From Capronia americana (Eukaryota; Ascomycota; Eurotiomycetes; Chaetothyriales; Herpotrichiellaceae): a stretch of 64,000 bases of DNA. The notes beneath the pieces were generated by a model. It worked only from the letters and a program-made list of their open reading frames with translations. It had not been told where the DNA came from and did not search any database. Positions 1-12,841 of the stretch are shown one piece after another. Location of the stretch: positions 124,001-188,000 of the forward strand of contig JADWQD010000017.1 of the NCBI GenBank assembly GCA_016110215.1, read 5' to 3'. A program made the position numbers and the translations under genes. Within the stretch, counting starts at the first letter, position 1. Each line of letters opens with the position of its first letter.

Positions 1-1642
1 GTGGACCATCTTGTAAGTACAGCCCTTCAGAGTAAGCCTGAACATACTGACAGGTGCTAGCGAGCTCGACCACGCCACCATCTACAACTATCAGAACTAT
101 GCAGCTTCCGACTTCGAAGAGGTCGCTCTGCTCGGGGCGTTGATGACCGCTGGGACCATTGTCAGTGCCGTTCTGAAGCCGCCCATAGCGAAGATATCCG
201 ACGTCATCGGGCGAGCTGAGACGTACATGGCCGTGGTCCTTTTCTATGTCGTTTCGTACATCCTTTGTGCGTCTGCCAGGGGCTTCGGCCAATATACCGG
301 AGGCTATGTCATCTATTGTATCGGCCAAACCGGCATGCAGATCCTCAACCAGATCATTGTGGCGGACATCACCTCTTCGAGATGGCGTGGTCTTGCCAAC
401 GGCCTGGTCAACCTACCGTTCATGATCATACCTTGGTGTTCGGCATTCATCGTTGACAGCGCCCTCGCAAACATCGGCTGGCGGTGGGGCATTGGGATGT
501 TCGCCATCATCATGCCCATCTGCTCCATAGCCGTCATCGTCCCTCTCATGTTGTTTCAGCGCCGATTGAGACGGGCGGGCGGCACTGTTCGAAACAAGAC
601 GTCGGTCCGGGGCTTCTTCTCTCAAATTGACCTGGGCGGAATGGTCCTGCTAAGTGGAGGGTGCGCAATGCTACTACTGCCGATCGCCCTTGCCGGTAAC
701 ACTTCTGGCCGTTGGCAAGCACCATGGGTTCCGACTTTGATTGCGTTGGGAGTCGTCTTCCTTCTGATACTGGTATATTACGAGTCCCGAATAGCGTCGA
801 AGCCTGTCATCCCACCCCGCTTCGTCAAGAACATCTCCCTGGTCCTTGCATTCCTGATCGGTTTGCTCGACGCCTTTGCCTACAGCGTCACGCACACCTA
901 TCTGTATGCATGGGCAACTGTGGTCCATGACTTCACACCGCGGAATGCCACTTTTTTGACCTACGCCGCAGGCTGCGTGCAGGTCTTGACGGGCTTGGGC
1001 ACGGGCCTTCTCATGTACCGATCAAAGCGATACAAGTGGCTTCTCCTGATCGGCGTCATCATCAGACTCATCGGTTACGGATTCATGATGCGTCTTCGTG
1101 GTGCGAACAACTCGATCGGAGAGATCTTCGTCATGCAAGTCATCCAAGGAGCGGGCAGCGGGATGGTCGGCACTGTGGTCATTGTTGTGGCGCAGGTAGT
1201 GGTCCCACGGGCTGAGCTGGCACAGTCAACCGCGCTGGAACTCCTGTTCATCTATCTTGGCAATAGCATGGGCTCTTCCATTGCAGGCACCATTTACACA
1301 AGCCTGTTCAAGCAACGGTTGCGCTTCTGGATGGGTCCTGACACGCCGCAATCGTCCATCAACAGTGTGTATGACACGATTACAGAGGTCGTCGCTCAGC
1401 CAGGGTCAAGCGAACGGATGGCGGTCAACCACGCCTACTCGGACATCCTGAGGTATATGACCATTGCCGCCCTGGTCGCATCAGCGATCCCCATGGTCAT
1501 GGTATGGTTCCTGCCCAACCTCAAGCTGAACGACAAACATAACCTTGCCGGTGATCTGACAGGATCTGAAGAATCGGAGACGGAGGCCGATTCAATGGAG
1601 GAGACTCGACTGCAGAAATGGAAGCGAAGGATACGTTGGTGA
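1..1642 (+). CDS. siderophore-iron MFS transporter (5' end outside window)
   Basis: The visible part encodes about 520 residues of a multi-pass transporter of the Arn/Sit/Mir siderophore family, which imports ferric siderophores by proton symport at the plasma or vesicle membrane. Seen: the frame is open from about base 54 with the motif NYQNYAASDF, then KPPIAKISDVIGRAETY (loop between TM2 and TM3, characteristic of this family), NQIIVADITSSRWRGL, and alternating hydrophobic segments to a charged tail (ESETEADSMEETR) ending at 1642. A GTAAGT at 13 and CAG ending at 53 mark a probable 41-nt intron, so the first exons lie left of the window. The usual family length is about 600 residues, so roughly 70-80 residues are missing. 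The family is fairly certain. The substrate and the exact first splice are inferred. No biosynthetic siderophore gene is visible nearby. Confidence 0.85.
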
Positions 1643-2262
1643 GCGTCAGTGCCCGGTGTTGTAGCATAACATGTCGTCGGCGCTGTGGTGATGCATACAA
1701 GCGACGGGCTTTTCAAGCATCGTGGTGGGAAAAAGTAACCGCGCAGTGTCGTTGCGACGATTGATGTTATCACGAAAAGTTATAGAGCGATGACCATCAT
1801 CCTTCGCATTGCAGTTTATAGAGGCATTAACCGGTCCTTGTGTTATTCCCTTGGTGCCTGATGCAAGTCGGCATGTTTTCTATCCGAGCCTAGCCGAAAA
1901 CGTGGTAATTTGTCGTCAGACGAGCACACGCTGCGGCACCGCCGCGCACATCTTCTCGTCAGACGCGAGAGTTTATTCTAAGCCGACTGCTCCGCGCAAT
2001 CTGAGGCGATTGTGACTCGACTTACTAACCTTATTGATTAATCACCGCCTCTTTTTCGCGTTTCAAGAAACTGGATAACTGTGGTGACGACCTGGGCGCC
2101 GACGGAGATATCTCCATCGATATTGTCTAGAATCCGTCGAGAAGAAATCGCGTTGCGCCTGCGCCAAGCGACACCACCAATTTCCTTTGCGTCATCACCG
2201 AAATGTCTTGTTGACACCGAAGCCCTGCAAAATTTCAAAGGACGCACACGCCCCGCACAAAT
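1643..2262. other. intergenic region, no gene seen
   Basis: This stretch holds the 3' flank of the transporter and the promoter of the Zn2Cys6 gene. Short open frames on both strands lack start context and family signatures. No clear TATA box or repeat is seen. Confidence 0.5.
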
Positions 2263-4590
2263 ATGGCGCTTCAGCGGCCACTGCCGGTGGAAACTCTCCT
2301 ACCGTTCGACCAAACTCGCTCCCCGGAATCGCGCGCCATCCTGCAAGAGGTCCACCGGCAAGACTCCATTAGTCACAGTCAGTCTCCGGACAGCCAGGAG
2401 GACGACGACGCCTCCGGCAATGAGAAGCCCAAGCGCCCAAAACGCTCTCGAGCGTGCGTCGCATGCCGCAACATGAAGATCCGGTGCCTTCCTGTTGAGG
2501 GCCAAGAGGCATGCAAGGCATGCTCCAAGGTCAACCGCCAATGCATCATGCCGGGCCCGCCACGAAAACGGCAAAAGACAGTGCACAAGGTCGCCGAACT
2601 CGAGAAGAAGATCAACGCCTTGACAGATGCCCTACTGGCAAAACAGCAGCAGACGGACGGGGCCAAGCCAGAGGCCGAGTCACCGCCGAAGGACGCTCCA
2701 ACAACGTCAAGCTCCGAGCCGGCCAGGACAGAGGACACTTCCAACACCAGCCTGGACAGCTTTCAACGCATTTTGGTTGATCAGGCACTCCCGTCAACCA
2801 CTCAGCCTCGGTTCACCCCGGGTTGCAGCGCTCCAAACTTCGAACCTATGGCCCGTGACGACTACGTCGACGTTGTCGATCGCGGAGACATGACCATGGA
2901 TTTTGCCACCACACTGTTCTGTTATTGGAGGGATAACATGTGTGAAATCAACCCGATAGTTGTCTTTCCCCCGGGCACTGATGCGCAGGAAATCCGAAAA
3001 GCTCGTCCCATGACGTTCTTGACCATTTTGACGGCAGCGAGCGCGGTGGTCCAACCCTCAGCCCAGCCGGCGCTCACCATCGAAATCAATCGCCAGATCT
3101 CGGAGAGGGTACTTTTCCATGGCGACAAGTCTCTAGACCTGATTCAGGCGATGTTGTTGAATTCCCAATACTTCGTCAGACCTCGGACTGCTCGAGATCT
3201 TGCGTTTAACCACAATGTTCAAGCCGCAAGCGTCATGGCCCTGGAGCTTGGGATAGGGAAGCGGTCCAAGGTGGTAAGGAGTCCGGAAGAAGAGGTAGAA
3301 CTCTGTCGAACGTGGCTCGCCTGTTATCAGTCGAATATAACGTAGGTATCCGGCATGGCGTCGACCACGGGTGCAACAGGCCAGCTAATCATTGAGAGAA
3401 ATACAGTGTCACGACGATTCTTCGCCTCCCATCCCTTCTAAGGTCTGGCCCTCGTGTAGAAGAGTGCCTCGAGACGCTCTCGAAAAGCCCGTACGCCGCC
3501 CCGAGCGATAAATGGCTGTGTGCCACGGCTGGCCTTGCCCGCATTGCCGAGGAAGTCTCGGCGGCTTTCGACATGGACGATCCCGGGGCCGAGCTCAAAT
3601 TCACCGAGCCAAGGATACAATACCAGCTGAAATACTTCCAGAGGCAGCTGCGCTCATGGGAGAAGACCGTTGACACCTCGATCGACCCGCGTAAGTCTGC
3701 TTGAACTACTATTGGAATGGAGCAGCAACAAGCTGACAGTTGTGGAAGGGCTCGTGCGACACCAAGCAGCGTGTATCAATCTATATATCCACGAGATTGC
3801 CATCCATCAAGACCACAACGTCGACGATTTTCGACCCGCGGTCCATCCGCCAGAGGAGCGCAAACAACCCGACGTTGTCACTGCCGCGCACGTGGAAGCC
3901 ATGTCGACCTTGCTGACCAGCAGCCATCAAGTGCTGGATACCTACCTCTCCCTTAGTACCGACTGCGCCCGCAATATTCCCAATATCTACATCGTCTGGA
4001 GCGCTTACGCGACCATGGTGCTTATGAAGCTGTATTGGGTCTTCAACTCGGCCGAGTCCAAACTCGGGCCGGACTTCCTCCCCAGTCTGCGAGCGGGCTA
4101 CTATCTAGACGCAATGCTCAGTCGATTGAGCGAGATCTCGGCCGACGGCAAGAACCTCTGCGCCGCGGCTTTCGGGTTCGTGTTCAGGAAGCTCAAAATG
4201 TGGCATCTCCACCGGACGGGACAACTGCCCGAGGAGGAAGCAGGCTCTGTCCACGATCGTGCGTCCAATGTCCTCGCACAGGACCCGGGCCAAATCGCCA
4301 GCTCGGCAAAACGCATGGACATCCCGGGGATTTTAAGCCCGTCTGCCAATGACAACGCGACGGCGAATCTACCGCCGCAACGGCCCTTCACGCCAGCATT
4401 GCTGCCCGGTGGGAACTGGAACAATAACGAGACTGCGGGACACCATGCATCCGGACAGAACCTGAATGCCGCCTACGACGCCGCAAGTTACGGACGGACT
4501 AACTGGGATCAATTCAATTTCAGCACCGAAGAATTGGACATGTTTGATATCTACATGAACAATAGTGGATGGATGGGGTATCTATTATAG
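2263..4590 (+). CDS. Zn2Cys6 transcription factor (3 exons)
   Basis: Model: join(2263..3341,3407..3690,3740..4590), 737 aa. The joined frame is continuous across a 65-nt intron (donor GTAGGT, acceptor TACAG) and a 49-nt intron (GTAAGT to GACAG). The binuclear cluster is near residues 65-98 (CVACRNMKIRC, then CKACSKVNRQC). A basic linker (PPRKRQK) and a heptad-rich dimerisation helix (VAELEKKINALTDALL) follow, and then a fungal-specific middle homology region whose conserved core is split by intron 1. The protein is a nuclear DNA-binding regulator. Its target genes are unknown. It lies 620 bp downstream of the siderophore transporter on the same strand, but nothing in the sequence links the two. 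The start ATG at 2263 is the first in frame before the cluster. The C-terminus is Asn/Gln-rich with an acidic aromatic end, as in activation domains. Confidence 0.88.
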
Positions 4591-5148
4591 CTGGCTCGCG
4601 AGCATGATGATGATTGCTAGTGCATGAACATGGTGGATATACATGAACATTGTGATGATATCTGCTTCAGAGCTACATCCATGTCGTATCTGTAAAGACT
4701 AGCTATGTATGATCAGATCCGGCGCAGTGGCCCCTAGGCGTCCCTGAATTCATTCTTGTTCCTACCTCCGTTCAATTACAGAAAGCCGCGTTGAGAACAT
4801 ATACTAATACCGAGTACACGCATACCATATGCCCTACCATGTCCTATCCTGTCTCCAATATATATAAACCGACCCAACCTCCAAATAAGAAACATAATAG
4901 TCCTCCATACAAGTCGCGAAAAGTACAAACGAAGCCGAGCCGCGCCACGCCGCAAGGACAGTTCACAGAGTCAGAGTCAGAGCAAGTATGTAGGTACTGT
5001 GCTAGTACCGAGTACCGAGTACATACATATGTAATTACTACATAGGGAGTAGGATAGGATTGCCTCAACTCAACTCAACTCCAAACAAAACACAGCGAGT
5101 TCAATGTTGATATAGAAGTTAAAACCCGACTCAAAGTTTAGGACTAAC
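4591..5148. other. intergenic region, no gene seen
   Basis: This is the 3' flank between two convergent genes. It is locally AT-rich, with short repeats such as TACCGAGTAC around 4806-5024. No coding signature is seen. Confidence 0.5.
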
Positions 5149-5949
5149 TCAACTCCACCCGATAATCCCCTCGCCTAGGATCTTCCCGCTCGTGCGGTCG
5201 ACGATGGACACGGTCCGGCCGACGACTCCATCACCGCCGACGCCTAGATCGAGTCGAATGCCGCTGTTGGTACTGGTACTCGTGCTGGTGCTAGTCGAGC
5301 TGTCTGTCATACTCATAGTCGTGGTCGCAGTGACGGTGACGGGGAAGGAATGGACGACGGGATTCGATGAGGAGGAGTCGTCCTGATCGCTGCCACAGTA
5401 GGAGGAGGAGTCGGAGGAGTCATCTTCTGGATCTGACTCGGAATCTGAAAAGGCGATAGGGGTCGATGGCCGTGAGGATCGTGTGGATCGTGTGGGTCGT
5501 AGGGACAAAGAGAGGGGTTCGCCGTATTTACTTCGGGCGTGTTAGTCGATCGGTCATTCTCCCAGCCAGCAATCAATCAATGGATCAACCGATCATGTGA
5601 GTTCGCCTGCGCTCTGCACCTCAATTCACAGGCAGAGAGCGTATCCAAGAGAATAAGCACATTCGGATTTCACACCTTACACATTTCACCCAAATACTGT
5701 ATATGACGTGACGCGTAAAGCATAAGACGGAATAAGTGATACTTACTGGATTCTAACACTCAATGACCCGCCAGCGGCCTCGTCCGCGCAATGAAGCGTC
5801 GTCTTCGTCGTCGTCGTCGTCGTGCTCCCGTTTTCCATTCCGTTCGAGAAGCTCAATCGGGCGTGGAATGACGGGTCTGAAAGCGGGTGAATGATCGCGA
5901 CGCGGACGGCCGAGTCGGGCGCCGCGGGCCGATTGGAGTCCGTGCACAT
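5149..5949 (-). CDS. hypothetical Ser/Thr-rich protein (2 exons)
   Basis: Model: complement(join(5149..5530,5747..5949)), 194 aa. I do not recognise the family. The first exon starts at the ATG at 5949 (MCTDSNRP) and ends at a clean GTAAGT donor. The acceptor CGAAG at 5531 restores the frame. The intron of 216 nt is longer than most in this window, so this splice is the weak point. The first part (AVRVAIIHPLSDPSFHARLSF) could be a beta-strand domain. The middle is acidic and serine-rich (SDSESDPEDDSSDSSS), followed by a Ser-Thr run, and the end (VSIVDRTSGKILGEGIIGW) again looks structured. Two ordered ends joined by a disordered linker suggest a small cytosolic or nuclear protein, but no function can be given. 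The simple repeats could also inflate a spurious reading frame. Confidence 0.45.
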
Positions 5950-6945
5950 GGTGTGGTTTGGGGGATTGTTATTTGTGTTTGTGAGTTGAGTGTGAGTATC
6001 ACCGAGTGGATGGATAGGTGGATGGACGTTCAGGTCTGTTCTGGCGATCTGCGAATGCCGATTGGTAATAAGGGAATCGAGCACCTTATGTGGTATGGCT
6101 CTATAAGTGTGATAGACAAGACAAAGCGAGACGGATGCGTGTATTGAAAGAAGGGTATAAAGGTGTTGCGCCGAACAGTAGTTATTTCGTAGAGTTGTTG
6201 TGTAGAATAAAGTATTACGAGGTGAAGGATCAGGTGTAGGTAGGTACTCACATCCTTCCATATATATTCGGACTCACACTGATGCCAAACAAGAGGCGCG
6301 AGACAACCCGCTAGCCGTGATAATTGCTGTGGTTGGAGTGAATACCTGCTCAAATCTACTCAACTCACCCTGCGACTGATTTCCACTCTGGACGAGAAGC
6401 GCGAAAATTCCAAGTCTGCATTCAGGCATGATTTCACTCCTAAGCCTCAATACTGGCGTCTTGAGCAAGATTCTGATGCACATTCCCGGTCCAATACCAG
6501 CCTCGTCTGAAACCAAAACCTCAACCTCATCTCCGTGACAGTGGACGAGTGAGCATGTTTTTCGGATTTCTCGAGATGAGGCTGAACAGGTGAGCAGGTT
6601 TCGCTAAAATTAAATGCGGGGGCTAAGGCGAGGCTTGGCCGAGCTCTGGGCATGCCTAACATGCTCAGCCCGAATCAGATAAGCTCGCTAGAGGAGCAGC
6701 TGACTAAGTGCTTCCGCTGGCTAGAGACGCCTGTCGTACGCCGGCCTTTACGAAGGACATGATGTTGCAAACGCCATTGGACTTTCGCCAAAAAAATAAA
6801 TTCCAAGCCGCCCCCGAATGTTCTCGCAGCATGAACAAGAAACGTCATTGATTTACGTTGAACTTCCGGTCTATATATGAGTAGTCTGCCTGACAAATCA
6901 ACCGAGCGCAGCAACTGGATCCCCGCGCATGAAGTTTAGAGCCGC
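5950..6945. other. intergenic region, no gene seen
   Basis: About 1 kb upstream of the serine-rich gene and downstream of the MFS gene. Several short frames lack splice partners or family motifs. Confidence 0.45.
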
Positions 6946-8556
6946 TCAGAGAATGTATGTGAAGTCAAGGCTCTGATCTCCTTCCTTACCATTGGTGGTA
7001 GCTCCTTCAGCAATCAACTTCGCCTTCTTAGCATTTCTTCTCCTGAGCAGAAACCAGCATGAGGCATAGAGAAATCCGGCAACGATGGTGAGACCGGCCG
7101 AGATGGCGTTACCAGGTATGTACCGCGGACCTTGCTGACTTGGATATAGCTGTCCGGAAATTAGGTTCGATACGTTGGCTAAACTATAGGCAAACGGCTG
7201 GCCTATCGCACGCTTCGTGTCGGGTGCTAGGTTCGTTGTGATCCATGTCACAGCCAAAGTCGAAATGGGATAAAGCCCTGGTGAAGATGATCAGAAGAAG
7301 CCATCAGGGAAGACTGACTTGACTCACCTATGACAAGGACAAACATGCCGGCATAGCCAACATTGGGGTCTTTCGACCACACACACATGAGATAGCCAAT
7401 AGCTACAGGGGCACAGCATCCAACAATGAAAAATGCTCGCCTCCTGAGCCTGTCCGAATAGTAGACCTGGACTGATAGGGAGATGGCGCCAAGGACGTAG
7501 ACTGGGATGGTCATATAATTGACCTTGAGGGAAGCAAAGCTGCAAACAGTCAACCGAAGATCTTTTGGCATCACAGCACCAGGACTCACCCAAGACCGTA
7601 GATGATGGTGGGTAGGAAGACTCCAAATCCATTGATGGCGATCGATGAAGTGAAAAAGGCAATGCCGAGAAGGTAGACGAAAGGGTCGGTCAGGGCGATT
7701 TTGATCCACTTGCGCTCGAACTTTTCTTCTCCTCGGATCATGTAGTCTCGTTCCTTCTTGAGCCGCATAGTCTCCTTCTCTTCCTCGTTCAGAAACCATG
7801 CCTTCTCGACTTCGCCGGGCAGGAAGAACAAGCCACCGCCGCAGATGACAATGGTGATACAGAACTCAATGATGAAGAGCCACCTCCACGCAGCAAGACC
7901 GTGCCGCGTTCCCATGGTTTGGACCGCATATGCGAAGAGCCCGCCAAACGCACCAGAGATACACTGGGCAAGGTTCGTAGTCATGATCCGCTTTCCTGCC
8001 AGCTCACGCGGGTAGATAGTCGAGAACAGGAAGGCGAATGCCTGGGCGAGACCGGCCTCGGCGGCGTTCAGCAACATGCGACAGGCAATTGTCTGGCCGT
8101 ACGTGTGTACGAACGCAGTCCCAAGCGTACAGAGACTCCATAGGACGAATGCAGTACCGATCGACTTTTTGGCGCCCCATCGTCGGGTAGCCAGAACCCA
8201 AGGGACCTCAAAGACAACGGTACAGACGCTAGACAGCGTCTGTATGTTCCCGAATTGACCACCTTTCAGTCCGACATCTTGGTCAAAGCCAAAGACGCGA
8301 GCATTTCCAAGCTGGTCAATAGTTAGGAAAATGATCGATACCACAGTCAACAGGTGCTTACGTTGTTGCGGTCAAGAGTAGACATGACAAGATAAATGAC
8401 AGAGACTGGGACGACGTAGATGTCGAATTTCCTCCGCACTGCTGCTTCCCTTGCGGGATCAATGTATATAGTGGTAGTGGTGCCGACTGCGTGGTCTTCA
8501 ACAGTGCTGGTGTCAAACGCAGCAATCTTGACCATCTTCTCCTTATTCGTTTCCAT
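6946..8556 (-). CDS. MFS transporter, allantoate/anion:cation symporter (Dal5-like) family, 4 exons
   Basis: Model: complement(join(6946..7277,7328..7539,7590..8311,8362..8556)), 486 aa. All three introns are about 50 nt with consensus donors (GTAAGC, GTGAGT, GTGAGT), and the joined frame stays open. The N-terminus carries the family signature RRKFDIYVVPV...STLDRNNLGNARVFGF, followed by VPWVLATRRWGAKKSIG and twelve predicted membrane segments. The family moves small organic anions such as allantoate, nicotinate, pantothenate or phthalate-like acids across the plasma membrane. The substrate is not readable. The gene is divergent from a Zn2Cys6 regulator that starts only 370 bp away, which suggests that the regulator controls the transporter (inference). 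The length is near the family's usual 480-520 residues. Confidence 0.88.
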
Positions 8557-8925
8557 TTTTGAGTCGGATTCTGGTGCAACACTTGTCCGAGTATATGGAT
8601 CGCAATACAGAATGAGGGAAGTTGTTGAATGAGAATGAACGACATGCCTGTTCGAGTCGCGAGACTAAATACCCCATCGCCTTCCATGAAGTCTCAGTGC
8701 AATCGTGTCGTTGCCCATGTCTACAACTGCCCTCGTTCATGGTAAAGACGATACGATGTTAGCCGTAAGGCATCGGTTATCGCTCGAATCAGCATCCAGC
8801 CGCCGTTATCAGACCAACGCGCCAGTCGGGATTTGCCGACGGCACATCGCATTATCTGGCCTACTTGCGCCGCCTCCCACGAGAACATCTTCTGTACTCG
8901 TATCTATCCCGAAATCTGGAGTCCG
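8557..8925. promoter_or_regulatory. shared divergent promoter region
   Basis: This 369-bp stretch separates the start codons of the MFS gene (minus) and the Zn2Cys6 gene (plus). It must hold the promoters of both. No perfect palindromic CGG site was recognised. Confidence 0.5.
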
Positions 8926-11213
8926 ATGTACACAATGCCGCGCGCCGAACAGAGGATCAGGGGCCAGGGACATGCATGTCAGAGGTGAGTCGAATCCAGC
9001 TTCACGCCCACCGTTGTCGGGCAAAGGTCATGATGCGAGCCTTATCGGTGCATAGGTGTCGTCGGAGAAAGCAGAAGGTATCGACCGCAATCTTTATGCG
9101 GAGCTTCAGAGCAACTGATGACATGGTCAATCTGGCAGTGTGATCAGAAATATCCGCAATGTTCCAACTGCCAAAGCGTCAACACTCCGTGCCTCACCTA
9201 TCACTCCGGAAAGCAGGCCGACGTAAGTACTAGGTAGCCGGGGGTTCCGACTTTCCAAGCCTGCTGATAGACTTGAAGATTCCTCGTGACTACGTCTCCA
9301 ATCTGGAAGAGCAGGTTGCAGAACTCACCCAGGAAATTCGGGTTCTGCGAGAACGCGCACGAGGCAATTCAGCCGCGGGCGGAAACGTTGCTAGTACTGC
9401 AACAGCCTCTCACCCGGCCCACGAGACAGGCATACCTCACGCAGAAAGACAATCTGCCTCCGATGAAAGCTCGCCTCTATTCCAAGACTTGGTCACGAGC
9501 GTCAAAAACGTTGTCGTCGAACCTTCCCAGCAACCACGGTTCTTGGGACAAAGCAGCGGCATCTCCTTCGCCAAAATGGTGATGGCGGCCATTCATGTGG
9601 ACGACCTGTTACCACCACTTGTGCCGGAGCAACAGCCATTTCGTGAAATTTCCGTGTCCACCCCGGCCAAGGCCTCACTGCCGCCACGCCCTGTTGCGGA
9701 TCACCTGGTCGATGTTTACTTCCAGTACCGCACACCTCATCTGCCAATCCTAGATCGTTCGCAAGTGGGCAAAGCCATTGATAGCGCATATCGTTCTCTC
9801 GGAAGGAGCCAAGAGTCCGTTGAAGTACCTCAGAGGGACATGTTCATGGCATACATGGTCTTTGCCATCGCTCTCGTCGACGTTCAGCATACATCTGGGG
9901 GCCGACCGGGCCAGAGTGAGGGATGTTTCCGTTCAGCACTCGGCTGGGTCGAAAAGATCCTCACGTACTCTAAGAGCGACCTCGAAACCCTTCGTATTGT
10001 ACTTCTGCTGGCTCAATTCGTCGCTCTATCCCCTTCCCGAGGAAGTCTTTGGCATCTAACAGGGTTCGCTCTGCGCCTTTGCATCGACGTAGGCTTACAC
10101 TGGGAGAATGAATTACAGTGCCTCAATATGGACCCAGACGTTTTGGACGACCGGAGGCGCCTATGGCACTGCACGTATCACTTCGACCGCCTCCTATGCG
10201 TCACTCTCGGCCGCCCCTTTGGCATTCTCGACGAAAGCACACGTGTCCGGATTCCGAATCCATGGACAGGATCTCGTCAAGGCCTTGGACGACAGCAACC
10301 CAGCGATTTCGACATCCACACTCAGCGAGCTCACAACCATCTGTTTACCCTGGCCAGACTCGAATCGGAAATCAAGCACGTAAAACATAGCCAAGTCTGG
10401 GCTCTGAAACTGGCCTACCCCCGGCCCAGCTGGACGGCCTGGCTGCAGGACATCCAGCCGCGCCTGCAAGAGTGGTATGCGACTGTTCCGGAACCTAGTA
10501 AAGCACATCCATCGTCAATCTTCGCCTTTCAAGCATACTGGGAGGTCATTTACTACAACGCCATTCTGCTGCTCTACCGTCCGCAGTCGGGCACTTTGTA
10601 CCAGTCAACCGAAGAGCTGTCCATCTGCTTCAACGCGTCTTCCAGGGTCATCGCTGGGCTCAAGGTCCTGCAACGCGAGGGAAGAGTGGAAATGCTATGG
10701 AAGTCGGTGCATCACCTCTTCATGGCTGGGCTAGGCGTCATATACGGCCTCTGGCACTCCAAGGAAATCCGGGATCAAAATCCTGTTGGCACATCTATTT
10801 CCACACTCCATTCCTGCGCATCCACTCTCGCGGCCATGTCAGAGACCTTCCAGGGAGCCGCGGGATGTCGAAATGCCTTTGACACGCTTTCGTCCGCAAC
10901 AATCGACTGGCTGGTCACCAGGGATATCGAGGAAGTACAGCAGACCCGCCTGGAATTCGAGAACCACGTCAGAGAGTTGACGAATCAATTACAGCTTTCC
11001 CGAGAAGGTGCAACGGCGAGTGTCCATCACAGGGCCGATAACGTGTCAGCTATGCTGTCCACTGATAATGTCGACCTCAGCGAGTTGCTCAATACAGCTG
11101 CGCAGTGGCCTGATTTGGGGGAGTTCAATTTCGTTATGGGTGAGCAAGATGCCATGACGGATACAGCACCTGATCCTACTGCGACTGGTGCCGTAGAACA
11201 GCTGCCTGGGTAG
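8926..11213 (+). CDS. Zn2Cys6 transcription factor with a micro-exon in the zinc cluster (4 exons)
   Basis: Model: join(8926..8984,9056..9077,9139..9222,9279..11213), 699 aa. The DNA-binding domain is assembled from the first three exons. Exon 1 gives HACQ, a 22-nt exon 2 gives RCRRRKQK, and exon 3 gives CDQKYPQCSNCQSVNTPC. Together they fit CX2CX6CX6CX2CX6C exactly. Exon 4 begins IPRDYVSNLEEQVAEL, the usual linker and coiled coil, and carries the fungal-specific transcription factor domain (VDVYFQYRTPHLPILDRS; RRRLWHCTYHFDRLLCVTLGRP). Every splice has a GT-AG pair, and the total is a whole number of codons. Taking only the long exon would lose the DNA-binding domain. It is divergent from the Dal5-like transporter and is its likely regulator. 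The start could instead be the ATG at 8935. Confidence 0.85.
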
Positions 11214-11305
11214 CAATACCAAACGTAACAGCAGTCATATCGATATCGCGACTGCTATCACTGTTTCGTTGTCCGGTGCCGCGGCAACGGAGGCTGTTAC
11301 AGCAG

Positions 11306-11326
11306 ATATATATATATATATATATA
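11306..11326. repeat. (AT)n microsatellite
   Basis: About ten uninterrupted AT units just downstream of the Zn2Cys6 gene. Confidence 0.9.
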
Positions 11327-11329
11327 ATC

Positions 11330-12841
11330 CCTGAATATTCGTCCCTCGCACCTATTCGGCTAACTCATCCCCCGCCGCTTTACTCTCCCGCTAACGACTA
11401 TTTAGTCGACTCGCTCCCTCGTCCGCTCTCTTCTACTCCCTTCTACTCCCTTACGGCTCTAGTCCGCTCCTACCGTACTCCCTTACATACCGGTGAGACG
11501 CCCGTTTAGGCTCTAGTTTTATAGGCGCTAACGTTACGTATATCCTAGCCTTGTAGTAACTTTACCTAATTATATCATATCCAATCCTATGTATCCCAAC
11601 TCGCGTCAGAAACCGTAGACGCGCTCCAGCTGCCGAGGATAGGACGTTGGACACTTAAAGAATCGCCTTCAAGCCAGGCTGCCGACATTATTGACACACG
11701 AGAGCCCACAAAGATATAGAAGGCGAATGGAACTAGATAACGAAGAAAGGAATTTATTTTCGATGGGCTTCAAGGAGACTCGGACGTATCTTACGAAATG
11801 TATTAGTAGAAGAGCGTTAGCTAGTACCCTTTCGGCTCCGCCACCGAACGTAAGAATTTTGTGTGTGTTTGTGTGCTGTTCAGATGAAAACTTTGGACTC
11901 AGTGCAACTACTTGCACCAATCATGTAGCGAAACAGTGGTCTCCATTATTTGTTATGACCTTAGAGCGATACCAGACGTTGTTCTTCATCTGTCAAGGTA
12001 GGAGAAATGGAGGAAGGTGGGCATGCCTTTGACCCGGAAGATGTCAATGAGGGAGAAGCAAGATCAATCGAAACCATATCGAGCTGTGACACCGCAGCAG
12101 CTCAACCCAGGATGCCTCTAAGCGAGTGTAGTAAGATAACGGCGATCAAATGTAGTGTACAGCATGGTTAACAACCTTGGAAGGCTTACAGGGGCCAGAG
12201 ATGCTGCAGCAGGGTCTCGACTCACTCTTCTACAGGCAAGACACATCATCAACGAGTACCTACTTTACAAGACCTTACTCTACGTGGTGGACCCGGATGA
12301 GCCACGGTGAATGTGAACAAACATCAGGGTCGAAGCTTAGATCAAACTCAAAGTGTGGTGGTATTGCATGACCGATAAAGGGCACGTTCCGAACAAAACC
12401 CAGCGACAACCCTTTTGGGACACATACTGTACACCAGCATGCCCTTTCTGGGACACGAGTCTGTAAACGAGCTGAAAGAACCTTGTTGGGACACTAGTCA
12501 CGAGTGCCTGTTAGTGCAGCTGGGTTGCGTTAGCGTAAGCGTTCCGGTACTAGACACCTTTGCTAGATCCTGGTCATTGAAGGGCTGGCTGAGCCCAACA
12601 GATTCCACTCAAAATCAGCTGGCGTAGACTTTCCCCTCACGAAACATAGGTAGAACTTTTGCAAAGATTGGATGGGGACTTTGTCGCGTTGACATATTGG
12701 TAGTGAGATTCACTCGTCAAACCGTTTTTCTTCCTATGAAGATAGGCTCGAAGGAACAACAATACAACAAGATTCACTGCATACACGTTCGTTGCCCAGT
12801 GAGCAAAACGACATATAACAGTTTTCGCAAACACCTTCACC
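11330..12841. other. intergenic region, no gene seen
   Basis: The sequence near 11400-11480 is a pyrimidine-rich simple stretch with repeated CTTCTACTCC and ACTCCCTTA units. The remainder has many stops in all frames. The last 200 bp are the promoter and leader of the phospholipase-like gene. No transposon domain was recognised. Confidence 0.45.
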
